Shown here one piece after another: positions 32,661 through 41,211 of a stretch of 64,000 bases of DNA. Source of the DNA: Terrirubrum flagellatum (lineage in GTDB: Bacteria; Pseudomonadota; Alphaproteobacteria; Rhizobiales; Beijerinckiaceae). Position numbers and translations under genes: made by a program. The stretch spans positions 806,001 through 870,000 of the forward strand of contig NZ_CP091851.1 in assembly GCF_022059845.1 (NCBI RefSeq), given 5' to 3'. The notes beneath the pieces are model-generated. The model saw only the letters and a program-made list of their open reading frames with translations. It did no database searches and had not been told where the DNA came from. Position 1 is the stretch's first letter; the number at the start of each line of letters is the position of its first letter.

Positions 32661-33236
32661 ATGATCGAGCTTGATCCCCGCAGCGCCGCCCTTGTCCTGA
32701 TTGATCTGCAGAACGGCATTGTCGCCATGCCGCTCGCGCCCCGAACGGGCGCTGAAATCGTCGCCGCGGGCCGCAGTCTCGCCGAGCGCTTCCGCGCTGC
32801 GGGCGCGCCCGTCGTGTTGGTCAATGTCGGCTGGTCGGCGGATCAAGGCGATATGCTGCGGCAACCGGTTGACCAAGCTATGGCGCGGCCGCCTGGAGGG
32901 CTGCCCGCCGGCTGGTCGGACCTCGTCGACGGCCTCGCGCAGCCCGGCGACATCCGCATCACCAAACGCCAGTGGGGCGCCTTCCATGGCACGGAGCTTG
33001 ATCTGCAGCTTCGCCGGCGTGGCGTGAACACCCTCGTCCTTGGCGGCATCGCCACGAATTTCGGCGTCGAGGCGGTGGCGCGCGGCGCCTATGAGCATGG
33101 CTATGCGGTCGTCGTCGCCGAGGATGCCGCCGCGAGCATGTCGGCGGAGATGCACGCATTCTCGATCGAGCGCATTATGCCGAGAATCTCACGCGTCACG
33201 CGCGCGGCGGAGATCGCATTCTCGAAGGCGGCGTGA
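32661..33236 (+). CDS. isochorismatase-fold protein lacking the catalytic cysteine
   Basis: A 191-residue cysteine-hydrolase-fold protein. The catalytic Asp15 (LVLIDLQN) and Lys102 (RITKRQWGAFHGTELD) of the family are present, and the cis-peptide motif is GGIATNFGVEAVAR. In typical nicotinamidase-like members the residue after ATNF is Cys, but here it is Gly135, so ordinary thiol catalysis is not expected; EntB-type enzymes also lack the Cys. The ATG at 32661 follows a GGAGA site and is chosen over 32646. TetR is divergent. Confidence 0.83.
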   Translation: MIELDPRSAALVLIDLQNGIVAMPLAPRTGAEIVAAGRSLAERFRAAGAPVVLVNVGWSADQGDMLRQPVDQAMARPPGGLPAGWSDLVDGLAQPGDIRITKRQWGAFHGTELDLQLRRRGVNTLVLGGIATNFGVEAVARGAYEHGYAVVVAEDAAASMSAEMHAFSIERIMPRISRVTRAAEIAFSKAA

Positions 33237-33253
33237 TCAACGCCTCAATGGCG

Positions 33254-33290
33254 ACAAAAACAAAGGCCGCCGAAATCGACGGCCTTTGTT
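33254..33290. terminator. intrinsic terminator shared by convergent genes
   Basis: Arms CAAAGGCCG / CGGCCTTTG form a 9-base stem. The minus strand continues with TTTTTG, giving a good terminator for folE, and the plus strand has a short TT after the stem for the isochorismatase-fold gene. Confidence 0.72.
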
Positions 33291-33305
33291 AGCCTTGTCG
33301 CAGCG

Positions 33306-33947
33306 CTATTTCTCGAATCCGCGAAGCATCGTGAAGAAGCGCGTCTGTTCGGCGGGATCGTCGCGGAACAACCCGGTGAACTGACTCGTCACCGTCATTG
33401 CGCCGCGTTTGCGGACGCCGCGCATGCACATGCACATATGCTCGGCCTCGACGAGCACCGCGACGCCGCGCGGCTTCAGCGTCTCCTGAATCGCCTCGAC
33501 GATCTGCGCCGTCATCGTCTCCTGCGTCTGCAAGCGTTGCGCGAAGACGTCGACGACGCGCGCGAGCTTGGACAGGCCGACAACGGCGCGATCGGGGAAA
33601 TAGGCGACATGGACCTTGCCGTAGAACGGCACCATGTGGTGTTCGCAGTGTGAATAGAACTCGATGTCCTTCACCAGCACCATGTCGTCATAGCCGGCGA
33701 CGTCGGCGAAGGTGCGTTCAAGAATCTCCCCGGGCTGCTTGCGATAGCCGGCGAACAGCTCTTCATAGGCTTTGACGACGCGCTCCGGCGTATCTTTCAG
33801 CCCCTCGCGTTCAGGATCGTCGCAGGCCCATCGAATAAGCGTGCGCACGGCCGCCTCAGCTTCCTCGCGCGAGGGTCTGTTGTCGTTCAGCTTGTCGGCG
33901 GGCGCACGAGTTTGACGCACGGACAAGGGCTTAACCACGGCATCCAT
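33306..33947 (-). CDS. folE: GTP cyclohydrolase I
   Basis: A 213-residue FolE, which makes 7,8-dihydroneopterin triphosphate, the first step of folate synthesis. Motifs include [18 protein letters not shown], the zinc ligand region [15 protein letters not shown] and [20 protein letters not shown], and [13 protein letters not shown] near the end. The length and motifs are full. An N-terminal 30-residue extension is typical of alphaproteobacterial forms. A terminator follows. Confidence 0.95.
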   Translation of the reverse strand: MDAVVKPLSVRQTRAPADKLNDNRPSREEAEAAVRTLIRWACDDPEREGLKDTPERVVKAYEELFAGYRKQPGEILERTFADVAGYDDMVLVKDIEFYSHCEHHMVPFYGKVHVAYFPDRAVVGLSKLARVVDVFAQRLQTQETMTAQIVEAIQETLKPRGVAVLVEAEHMCMCMRGVRKRGAMTVTSQFTGLFRDDPAEQTRFFTMLRGFEK

Positions 33948-34038
33948 GTGGAGCCTCCCGTTTCATCACCATCTTATGCGGCCTGATCGCCGTCAAACCA
34001 CCCCGGCGACGGAAACGCGCAAACCAAAATTCAGATGG

Positions 34039-34062
34039 CGCGGAGCAGAAAATTCCGCTCCG
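34039..34062 (-). terminator. weak hairpin after the Ala/Pro-rich gene
   Basis: Seven-base arms (GCGGAGC / GCTCCGC) enclose a 10-base AT-rich loop, 58 bases beyond the stop at 34120. No U-run follows directly, so terminator function is uncertain. Confidence 0.3.
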
Positions 34063-34119
34063 CTTCTTCACGTGGGGACTGAGTGGGCCGTGATCAACCC
34101 GCTGTGAGGCGGAGCGGCG

Positions 34120-35004
34120 TCAACGCCTTCGCGGCGGTAGAGGATGCGGCTCCGCCTTTGACGCGCCGGCGGGCCAAGTCGCAGGATCGTCGAAATCGAT
34201 CGGCTTCGCCACTGTTTCCGTCGACGCTGAGGCATCCGCGGTAGTCGCGGCGGCAGGTGGAAGCACCGCTGTGGTGCGCACCGCGCGCGGCGTCGCCAGC
34301 GTATCGAACGGGCTTTGCTGCGCTGTTCCCAGCACGCCCGCGCTCTCGGGGGGCGCCGCGATCACGGCGACTTTCGCAGGCGCAGGGGAGGGCTGCGCGA
34401 CAGGCGGAGCAGCGGCCGGCTGCGGCGCGGAAACCGGAGAAGCTGCGCTCGCCTCGACAGGCGTCGTATCAGTCGGCGCGGGAACGCGCATGCTCGGCGG
34501 GGGCGGAGCAGCGATCACGGGTGGAGAGCGGAAAGCCTGCGACGTTCCGCCGCTGGAATTGAGGCTCGCGAGACTCGTCAGACTCTCGATCGCGCTGGCG
34601 ATGCGCCCGCTCGCCATCCCGTTTGAAGCGGCCCACCAGCCTGCGCCGAGCGCGAGTGCGGGGAGCGCCACGGCCAACAAAAGCACGCGCCCCATGCGGC
34701 GTTTGCGCGGCAGGCGCAGCGGTTCAAGCGCCGCTGCGGCTTCTTCGCGGAATGCGGCCGCAGGTTGAAATGCGGGCGCATGCGCGAACGCGATAGGCTC
34801 GGGCTCGACGGCGCGCGGAGCCGGCTCAACCGCGCGGACGGCGGCCTCCTGAACAATTCGCGGCGCTTCAGGCGCGGGAGCGGGGCGGCGCGGAGGCAGC
34901 TTGCGGGCGTTGGCGAACATCTCCGCCAGAAGCCGTTCGATGTCGGCCTCAGGCAGGATCGGAAGCTCATCATGGAGCGCGGAGTCGATGGTTTGCGTGC
35001 TCAT
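34120..35004 (-). CDS. uncharacterised Ala/Pro-rich single-pass membrane protein
   Basis: A 294-residue protein of low complexity. A short N-terminal acidic helix (PEADIERLLAEMFANA) is followed by a Pro/Ala/Glu-rich linker, a basic stop-transfer region (LPRKRRMGR), one membrane helix at about residues 108-127, and a long Pro/Ala/Ser-rich tail presumably in the periplasm. No enzyme motif is visible. Neighbours are folE and an Fe-S scaffold gene on the other strand. The start ATG precedes a weak site. Confidence 0.62.
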   Translation of the reverse strand: MSTQTIDSALHDELPILPEADIERLLAEMFANARKLPPRRPAPAPEAPRIVQEAAVRAVEPAPRAVEPEPIAFAHAPAFQPAAAFREEAAAALEPLRLPRKRRMGRVLLLAVALPALALGAGWWAASNGMASGRIASAIESLTSLASLNSSGGTSQAFRSPPVIAAPPPPSMRVPAPTDTTPVEASAASPVSAPQPAAAPPVAQPSPAPAKVAVIAAPPESAGVLGTAQQSPFDTLATPRAVRTTAVLPPAAATTADASASTETVAKPIDFDDPATWPAGASKAEPHPLPPRRR

Positions 35005-35121
35005 TACTTCTACCAGTTCGCCCCAGGCGCCGGTCTCCGAACCGGCCAGCCCAACTTTCCATTCGCGCCAGCTAACCTATATCATGGGAGAAAATCAGGC
35101 AGGGTTCGCCCCCTTATCGCC

Positions 35122-35568
35122 ATGCTCGACCAAGTCTACAATAATCGCATTCTGGCGCTTGCCGCGGACATTCCCCGCCTCGGGCGGCTTCAGGCCCCCG
35201 ATGGCAGCGCCACCGTGCGGTCGAAATTATGCGGCTCGACCGTCACCGTCGATGTGAAGATGGCGGAAGGGAAGGTGGCGGATTTCGCCCATGATGTGAA
35301 GGCCTGCGCGCTCGGCCAGGCGTCGTCCTCGATCATGGCGCGCCATGTGATCGGCGCGAGCGGCGAGGAATTGCGCGCCGTGCGCGATCTTGTTCGCCGC
35401 ATGCTGAAAGAGAACGGCCCCCCTCCGGCGGAGGGCGAAGCTTGGGAGGATATTCGAGTGCTCGAGCCGGTGCGCGATTACAAGGCGCGCCACGCCTCGA
35501 CCTTGCTGACCTTCGAAGCGGTTGTCGAAGCGATCGAGAAGGCGGAGGCCGCGCGCGCGGCCGCTTGA
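35122..35568 (+). CDS. Fe-S cluster assembly scaffold (IscU/SufU/NifU-N-like)
   Basis: A 148-residue protein of the NifU N-terminal-like scaffold group. The cysteine motifs are SKLCGSTVTV and VKACALGQASSSIMARHV; the third site of classic IscU appears as the RHAS segment without Cys, so canonical cluster assembly is uncertain. It begins MLDQVYNNRILALAADIPRLG. The frame is open far upstream, but the ATG at 35122 gives the family length. Next genes downstream are GDCCVxC and DUF4112 proteins, then yidD. Confidence 0.8.
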   Translation: MLDQVYNNRILALAADIPRLGRLQAPDGSATVRSKLCGSTVTVDVKMAEGKVADFAHDVKACALGQASSSIMARHVIGASGEELRAVRDLVRRMLKENGPPPAEGEAWEDIRVLEPVRDYKARHASTLLTFEAVVEAIEKAEAARAAA

Positions 35569-35586
35569 GCGCCCGCGGCGACGGAC

Positions 35587-35835
35587 ATGACGGCGTCGTC
35601 AATCACGCAGCCCGAGCTTCGATCCGAGATTGCATGCCCGCTCTGCGGCCATCGCAAGGTCGAGCAGATGCCGACGGACGTCTGCCAGTTCTTCTATGAT
35701 TGTGAAGGCTGCGGCGCGCTGCTGCGCCCGAAAGCGGGCGATTGTTGTGTATTCTGCTCCTACGGCTCCATGCCGTGCCCACCTGTGCAGCTTCAACGCC
35801 AAAGCGGCGGTGAAAGCGGTTGCTGCTGTTGCTGA
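35587..35835 (+). CDS. GDCCVxC-domain small cysteine-rich protein
   Basis: An 82-residue protein with many cysteines: CPLCGHRK, CEGCGALLRP, GDCCVFCSYGSMPCPP and a terminal run of four Cys. The GDCCVFC motif defines a group in which some homologues carry selenocysteine; here all positions are Cys. The likely role is redox or metal binding, but nothing is proven. It follows the Fe-S scaffold gene by 18 bases on the same strand. Confidence 0.8.
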   Translation: MTASSITQPELRSEIACPLCGHRKVEQMPTDVCQFFYDCEGCGALLRPKAGDCCVFCSYGSMPCPPVQLQRQSGGESGCCCC

Positions 35836-35973
35836 GCGGCTCGCTGCGCCACTTTGCGACGGGCTGTCGGCGCGTTCTCCTTAACCCTGTTGTTTTCCGT
35901 CCCCTTCTTGCCCTTGTCGCGCCTTGATCAATTCCTACATCGCCCGCGCGGGAGGCGAGGCGTGCGGGAATCG

Positions 35974-36429
35974 ATGGCGATGAGTGCGGATTTTGCTGGC
36001 GAATGGCGCGATCTCGGCGCGCGGCCGTCGGTCGACGCGCGCCGCGCAAGGGAGATGCGCGAACAACGCGCGCTTGATCGGCTGGCGCTTGTCGCGCGCG
36101 TCATGGATTCCGCTTTCGTCATTCCGGGCGCTAACATCCGCATCGGCGTCGATCCTCTGATCGGGCTCATCCCCGCGGTCGGCGACATGATCGCGGGCGC
36201 TATCGCCGCGTGGATCGTCTTTGAAGCGCGCCGTCTCGGCGCGCCTGTAACGCTCGTTGCGCGCATGGTGGCGAATGTGGTGGTCGACACCGTGATCGGC
36301 GCCGTGCCTGTCATCGGCGACGCGTTTGACGTCGCTTTCAAGGCCAATATTCGCAATGTCGAACTTCTCAGGCGGCACCTTGAAAGGCGCCGCCCGACAA
36401 TCGATGGCGAGGTCGTCGGCCGCGGCTGA
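35974..36429 (+). CDS. DUF4112 domain membrane protein
   Basis: A 151-residue protein with the DUF4112 core: DRLALVARVMDSAFVIPGANIRIGVDPLIGLIPAVGDMIAGAIAAWIVFEA, then VANVVVDTVIGAVPVIGDAFDVAFKANIRNVELL. Two hydrophobic segments, each with a GLIPAVGD / GAVPVIGD repeat, suggest a membrane protein. Function is unknown. The ATG at 35974 is preferred, although the frame is open to 35854 with a hydrophobic N-terminus that looks unrelated to the family. Confidence 0.82.
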   Translation: MAMSADFAGEWRDLGARPSVDARRAREMREQRALDRLALVARVMDSAFVIPGANIRIGVDPLIGLIPAVGDMIAGAIAAWIVFEARRLGAPVTLVARMVANVVVDTVIGAVPVIGDAFDVAFKANIRNVELLRRHLERRRPTIDGEVVGRG

Positions 36430-36446
36430 GGCGGGCCGACGCCAGT

Positions 36447-37148
36447 TCACATGCCGAGAGCGCTGCGCAGCTCGGCTTTCGCCGCGGCGAATTCAGTTTT
36501 GAAATCGTCCTGCTGCGCGATCGTCTGCGCGATGACGGAGCCGGAGATGCGGCCCATCTCCACGTCGGAGCGGTAATGGATACCTCCGACGATGCGATTG
36601 TTTCCATATTCCCAAGCGCGCGCCATGATCGCCGCGCGGCGCTCGGGCAGCATGTTCGACAGCACGATGCCCATCAGCGTGCCAACCGTCGTATGTCCCG
36701 ACGGCCAGGCGCCGGAGTTCGAAATCTTTACAGTCGGCTTCACGAGGTCGGAAACCTGATGCGGGCGGGGGCGCTTCCAGGTGTCCTTCGCGGGATCGAC
36801 GACGGCGCCTTCGGTCGCGACCACGCGATCAAAGAAGGCTGCGAATTTCGGCAGACTTTCGCGATTGAATTTCGGCGAGCCGATCACCTCGGCGAAGCGC
36901 CAGACATCTTCCACGACGTCGGCCTGGGCGCGCTTCTCCATCTCGGGCGTGCGCGTCACCTGCAGCGTCAGGACCTCGCCAAGCTCGGCCTTCGTCTGCG
37001 CGGAATCATTCGCCGGCGGCGGCGGCAGGATCTGAAGAAGATCGATTTCCTTGGCGGTGGCGAACGGCTTCGCCTCGTCGGCGGCCTGAGCCAGAGGCGA
37101 GGCGACAAGCGCCAGCGCGACAGTTATGGAAGCAAGCAGTGTGCGCAT
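36447..37148 (-). CDS. class A acid phosphatase (PAP2 fold), periplasmic
   Basis: A 233-residue non-specific acid phosphatase with signal peptide MRTLLASITVALALVASPLAQA. The three PAP2 catalytic motifs are present: DTWKRPRPH, GAWPSGHTT and GGIHYRSDVEMGR. PhoN-like enzymes hydrolyse phosphate monoesters in the periplasm through a phosphohistidine. It ends 17 bases from the convergent DUF4112 gene and is divergent from yidD. Confidence 0.92.
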   Translation of the reverse strand: MRTLLASITVALALVASPLAQAADEAKPFATAKEIDLLQILPPPPANDSAQTKAELGEVLTLQVTRTPEMEKRAQADVVEDVWRFAEVIGSPKFNRESLPKFAAFFDRVVATEGAVVDPAKDTWKRPRPHQVSDLVKPTVKISNSGAWPSGHTTVGTLMGIVLSNMLPERRAAIMARAWEYGNNRIVGGIHYRSDVEMGRISGSVIAQTIAQQDDFKTEFAAAKAELRSALGM

Positions 37149-37195
37149 CGAATTCCCCCGTCAGATGAAGAGATTTCGTCACTAGCAGCGTCCGC

Positions 37196-37615
37196 ATGAC
37201 AGACCGACGACAGTCATGGCCGCAGCAGGCGGCGCATGGCGCGATCCGCGCCTATCAGCTCACGCTGTCAAGCCTGATTGGGAGGCAGTGCCGGCACTGG
37301 CCGTCCTGCTCCGAATACACCGACGAAGCGATCCAAAAGCATGGCGTCTGGGCTGGAGGCTGGATGGGCTTTGCGCGCATCTGCCGCTGCGGCCCCGGCG
37401 GCACGCATGGCATCGATCTGGTCTGCGAGGAAGTCCCGGCAGGCGCGACATGGTTCACGCCCTGGCGCTATGGCCGCTGGGGTTTCGTGAACGCGCCGGA
37501 ACCGGATTTGGATTTACGCGACGTCGAAACCGCGCCGACCGCTGAGCGTGCCAAGGCGACCGATAATCCGGGAGGCGAAGTGATCGCCTCGACGCCGGCG
37601 GTTGACAGACGATAG
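37196..37615 (+). CDS. yidD: membrane protein insertion efficiency factor YidD
   Basis: A 139-residue YidD with the conserved core AIRAYQLTLSSLIGRQCRHWPSCSEYTDEAIQKHG and ARICRCGPGGTHGIDLV. YidD assists YidC-dependent insertion at the inner membrane, possibly via an amphipathic N-terminus. The protein is longer than the usual 70-120 residues because of a C-terminal tail (EPDLDLRDVETAPTAERAKA and on). That tail is encoded where the gene overlaps the convergent 37468-38358 gene by 148 bases. Confidence 0.9.
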   Translation: MTDRRQSWPQQAAHGAIRAYQLTLSSLIGRQCRHWPSCSEYTDEAIQKHGVWAGGWMGFARICRCGPGGTHGIDLVCEEVPAGATWFTPWRYGRWGFVNAPEPDLDLRDVETAPTAERAKATDNPGGEVIASTPAVDRR

Positions 37616-38358
37616 CGAGCGACGTCGTCGGCGCTGAGCCAATCGACCTTTTCGTAAGAGGTTTTCATGGCGCGGCGGCCAAGCTCGGCGTCGACGCCCA
37701 TCTCCTTCAGGAAAGCTTCGATGTCAGCCTGGCTCTCGGCATGCGCCTGCTTGCGCTCGGCTTCAGTCAATGCCGCGCGCAGCGTCTTGCCGACCGCGCT
37801 GGTCTCATCGACATGGGTTTCATGGACGCCGATGCTCACGCCCGGCGGCGCAATGCGGACCATCGCCCCGGCCAGTGCGAAGGGGCAGGCGGAGGCGCAT
37901 TCGGCTTTCTCCAGCGAGACGTCGAACAGTTTGACGCCCTTCTCTTCGCACGGTCCGGGCTCGCCGCAGGCGACGGGCGTGGCGCGCGCGATGATGACCG
38001 TCACGTTGAAGCGTCGCCACATCCGCCCGAGATTGGTCGCGCCCACGACATAGCCGCCGGGCGAATTCAGGAGCACCGGCAGGTCCCTTTCGCCTGCCAT
38101 CTTGCGCGCGAGCAGAAAGGCGATCGCGCTGCCAAAGCCGATCTCGCCGTCCGCCGCGATGAACTGGGCGCAGTCGGTCTCGCAGGCCCCAGCAATTCTC
38201 AGCCGCCCCGGCGTGAAGCGCATGCCAGTCTCTGACATGGTTTCCGGCGCGCGCTTGACGAGTTCTTCGGCCCTGGCGCCGCCTGTGAAAAACGCCGCGA
38301 AGGCCGCGGTCGCGGCCAGCGTCTTCATGCGCAAGGCGGTCGAGGCGTGGCGCTTCAT
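37468..38358 (-). CDS. ClpP-fold-like periplasmic protein (COG3904 type)
   Basis: A 296-residue (286 if the inner Met at 38328 is the start) protein with a signal peptide (MKTLAATAAFAAFFTGGARA). The mature part resembles COG3904 proteins with a ClpP/crotonase-like fold: LNSPGGYVVGATNLGRMWR, then ECASACPFALAGAMVRIAPPGVSIGVHE, where the Ser in SACPFAL would be the nucleophile. Substrate is unknown. Its C-terminal 50 residues overlap yidD antiparallel; homologues may end earlier, so the tail is questionable. Confidence 0.72.
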   Translation of the reverse strand: MKRHASTALRMKTLAATAAFAAFFTGGARAEELVKRAPETMSETGMRFTPGRLRIAGACETDCAQFIAADGEIGFGSAIAFLLARKMAGERDLPVLLNSPGGYVVGATNLGRMWRRFNVTVIIARATPVACGEPGPCEEKGVKLFDVSLEKAECASACPFALAGAMVRIAPPGVSIGVHETHVDETSAVGKTLRAALTEAERKQAHAESQADIEAFLKEMGVDAELGRRAMKTSYEKVDWLSADDVARYRLSTAGVEAITSPPGLSVALARSAVGAVSTSRKSKSGSGAFTKPQRP

Positions 38359-38479
38359 CGCTTGTCTTCGGGCGCCCGGATCGTATATGCGCGACGGGCC
38401 CTGCGCCAGCCGATGGCGGCGGGAGGGCTCCCATCATGCTTACGCCGTCCGTAGCGGCGAGTGAGCCGGAGATCGACCA

Positions 38480-40450
38480 ATGTCTTCCATTCAATTGACG
38501 TTTCCAGACGGCGCGCAGCGGAGCTTCGCAGCCGGCGCGACCGGCCGCGACATCGCCGCCGGCATTTCCCCATCGCTTCTCAAACGCACGGTCGCCATGG
38601 CGCTGAACGGCGTCGTGTCTGACCTGTCCGACCCGATCAAGGCGGACGCGAAGATCGAGTTCCTGACGCGCGAGGACCCGCGCGCGCTCGAACTGATCCG
38701 CCACGACGCGGCGCATGTGCTCGCAGAAGCGGTTCAGTCGCTCTGGCCGGGCACGCAAGTGACGATCGGCCCCGTCATCGAAAACGGCTTCTATTACGAT
38801 TTCGCGCGCAACGAGCCTTTCACGCCCGATGATTTTCCCGCCATCGAAAAGAAGATGCGCGAAATCATCGCGAAGGATGCGCCTTTCACCAAGGAGGAGT
38901 GGTCGCGCGACAAGGCGAAGGCGTACTTCCGCGACAAGGGCGAGATGTTCAAGATCGAACTCGTCGACGCCATTCCGGAAGGCGAGAGCCTGAAGATCTA
39001 TCGCCAGGGCGACTGGCTCGATCTCTGTCGCGGACCGCACATGACGTCCGTGGGCAAGGTCGGCTCGGCTTTCAAGCTGATGAAGGTGGCGGGCGCCTAC
39101 TGGCGCGGCGATTCCACCAAGCCGATGCTGACGCGCATCTATGCGACGGCCTTCGCGAAGCAGGAAGACCTTGACGCGCACCTCAAGCAGATCGAGGAGG
39201 CGGAGAAGCGCGACCATCGCAAGATCGGCCGCGAGATGGATCTCTTCCACTTCCAGGAGGAAGGTCCAGGCGTCGTCTTCTGGCATTCAAAGGGCTGGCG
39301 CCTGTTCCAGACGCTGATCGCCTATATGCGCGGTCGCCTCGCGGCTGATTATGAGGAAGTGAACGCGCCGCAGGTGCTCGACAAATCCCTGTGGGAGACG
39401 TCGGGCCACTGGGGCTGGTACTCCGACAACATGTTCGCGGTGAAATCCGCGAGCGCGTTCATCCGTCCCAACGATCCCGACGCGGATCAGCGCGTGTTTG
39501 CGCTCAAGCCGATGAATTGCCCCGGCCATGTGCAGATCTTCAAACATGGGTTGAAGAGCTACCGCGACCTCCCGATCCGCTACGCAGAGTTCGGCGCGGT
39601 GCATCGCTACGAAGCGTCAGGCGCGTTGCATGGGCTGATGCGCGTGCGCGGCTTCACGCAGGATGACGCGCATATCTTCTGCACCGAGGAGCAGCTCGAG
39701 GCGGAAATACTCAAGATCAACGACCTGATGATGTCGGTCTATGCAGACTTCGGCTTCGAAGAGGTCGTGGTGAAGCTCGCCACGCGGCCGGAGAAGCGCG
39801 TTGGCACGGATGCGATGTGGGATCACGCCGAAGACATCCTGCGTCGCGTGCTCGACCGCATGACGCTGCAATCAAACGGCCGCATCAAGACCGGAATCAA
39901 CGAAGGCGAAGGCACGTTCTACGGGCCGAAGTTCGAATATACGTTGCGTGACGCCATTGGCCGCGACTGGCAATGCGGCACGACGCAGATCGACTTCAAT
40001 CTCCCCGAGAGGTTCGGCGCCTTTTATATCGACGCAAGCGGCGAGAAGAAGCAGCCGGTCATGGTGCATCGTGCGATCTGCGGCTCGATGGAGCGCTTTC
40101 TCGGTATTCTGATCGAGTCGCACGCCGGGCATTTTCCGCTCTGGCTTGCGCCTGAGCAGATCATCGTCGCACCGATCACATCGGACGCCGATGGCTACGC
40201 CCATGAAGTTGTCACGGCGGCGCTTGGGAAAGGCCTGCGCGCCCGCGCGGATCTTCGCAATGAGAAGATCAGCTACAAGGTGCGCGAACATTCGCTGGCG
40301 AAGGTGCCGGTGATCCTGGCGGTTGGTCGCAAGGAGGCCGGCGATCGCAGCGTCTCGATCCGTCGTCTCGGCTCGCAGGAGCAGAAGTCGATGTCGCTCG
40401 ACGAAGCGCTGGCGATGCTCGCCGCAGAAGCGCAGCCGCCGAAGCATTGA
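38480..40450 (+). CDS. thrS: threonyl-tRNA synthetase
   Basis: A 656-residue class II synthetase. In order: an N-terminal TGS domain (about 1-63), the editing/SAD region with [19 protein letters not shown], the catalytic core with motif 2-3 elements [42 protein letters not shown] and [19 protein letters not shown], and the anticodon-binding domain (about 545-650). It is full length. A strong terminator follows. No T-box or attenuator was seen upstream. Confidence 0.97.
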   Translation: MSSIQLTFPDGAQRSFAAGATGRDIAAGISPSLLKRTVAMALNGVVSDLSDPIKADAKIEFLTREDPRALELIRHDAAHVLAEAVQSLWPGTQVTIGPVIENGFYYDFARNEPFTPDDFPAIEKKMREIIAKDAPFTKEEWSRDKAKAYFRDKGEMFKIELVDAIPEGESLKIYRQGDWLDLCRGPHMTSVGKVGSAFKLMKVAGAYWRGDSTKPMLTRIYATAFAKQEDLDAHLKQIEEAEKRDHRKIGREMDLFHFQEEGPGVVFWHSKGWRLFQTLIAYMRGRLAADYEEVNAPQVLDKSLWETSGHWGWYSDNMFAVKSASAFIRPNDPDADQRVFALKPMNCPGHVQIFKHGLKSYRDLPIRYAEFGAVHRYEASGALHGLMRVRGFTQDDAHIFCTEEQLEAEILKINDLMMSVYADFGFEEVVVKLATRPEKRVGTDAMWDHAEDILRRVLDRMTLQSNGRIKTGINEGEGTFYGPKFEYTLRDAIGRDWQCGTTQIDFNLPERFGAFYIDASGEKKQPVMVHRAICGSMERFLGILIESHAGHFPLWLAPEQIIVAPITSDADGYAHEVVTAALGKGLRARADLRNEKISYKVREHSLAKVPVILAVGRKEAGDRSVSIRRLGSQEQKSMSLDEALAMLAAEAQPPKH

Positions 40451-40455
40451 GTCCG

Positions 40456-40490
40456 GCGGGCGCGCCAATATCGGCGCGCCCGCTGCTTGT
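40456..40490 (+). terminator. intrinsic terminator after thrS
   Basis: Perfect 11-base arms GCGGGCGCGCC / GGCGCGCCCGC with a 6-base AATATC loop are followed by TGCTTGTTTG. It ends thrS transcription before tenA. Confidence 0.75.
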
Positions 40491-40531
40491 TTGCAAACGG
40501 TCGTCTTAATTCTCTGTGAAGAGGGCTGCGC

Positions 40532-41194
40532 ATGACATTCTCCGCAGATGCCTGGCGCCGCAACGAAGCGCTGTACGAAACGATCAGGACGATGCCGTTC
40601 AACCGCGAACTGGCGGACGGTTCGCTCGGGCGCGATCGCTTTCTCCACTATATGAAGCAGGATGCCCATTATCTCGTCGCGTTCGGGCGCTGCCTTGCTG
40701 TGGCGGCGGCGAAGGCGCCGACGCCAGACATGCTCGTGCAATTGACGGGATCGGCGCGCGCGGCGGTAGAGGTCGAGCGCTCGCTGCATGAAGGCTTCTT
40801 CAAGGCGTTCGGCGTGTCGGCGGAGGAATTCACCGCGACGGAGATGTCACCTGCCTGCAGCCTCTACACGAATTTCCTGCTTGCGACTGCGCATCAGGAT
40901 TCATTCGCGGTCACCGTCGCTGCGCTGCTGCCCTGCTTCTGGATTTACGCCGAAGTCGGCCGCGACATTCTGGCGAAGCCTGTGGCGGGCAATCCCTATC
41001 AGGCCTGGATCGACGCGTATGGCGGCGAGGAGTTCCAGGATGGCGTCGCGAGAATGATTGGCCTCGTTGATGATGCAGCGCGCGATCAGTCGCCGGCGAC
41101 GATCGCTTCGATGCATCGCGCCTTCACGATGTCGACGAAGATGGAATGGATGTTCTGGGACAGCGCGTATCGGCTGGAGTCGTGGCCCGTCTGA
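40532..41194 (+). CDS. tenA: TenA family protein (thiaminase II-like)
   Basis: A 220-residue TenA-fold protein. TenA enzymes salvage thiamine by hydrolysing aminopyrimidines; some members have other roles. The catalytic Cys is in LLPCFWIYAEVG, and RFLHYMKQDAHYLVAFGR near residue 34 carries substrate contacts, with a typical EMEWMFWDSAYR-like ending. A GAAGAGGG site precedes the ATG. No thiamine riboswitch was recognised upstream. Confidence 0.9.
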   Translation: MTFSADAWRRNEALYETIRTMPFNRELADGSLGRDRFLHYMKQDAHYLVAFGRCLAVAAAKAPTPDMLVQLTGSARAAVEVERSLHEGFFKAFGVSAEEFTATEMSPACSLYTNFLLATAHQDSFAVTVAALLPCFWIYAEVGRDILAKPVAGNPYQAWIDAYGGEEFQDGVARMIGLVDDAARDQSPATIASMHRAFTMSTKMEWMFWDSAYRLESWPV

Positions 41195-41211
41195 GCGATA
41201 ACGGGCAGGCG

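Noticed and set aside
34039-34062. Treating the GCGGAGC hairpin as a firm terminator
   Set aside because: It lacks a U-run and has a long loop, so it is listed only at low confidence.
37820-39286. A 488-codon open frame on the minus strand across thrS and the ClpP-fold-like gene
   Set aside because: It is antisense to well-supported genes in both parts, its sequence resembles no family, and long antisense frames are expected in GC-rich DNA.
40451-40531. Possible thiamine riboswitch before tenA
   Set aside because: The gap is only 81 bases and is mostly the thrS terminator; the conserved THI-box elements are not seen.
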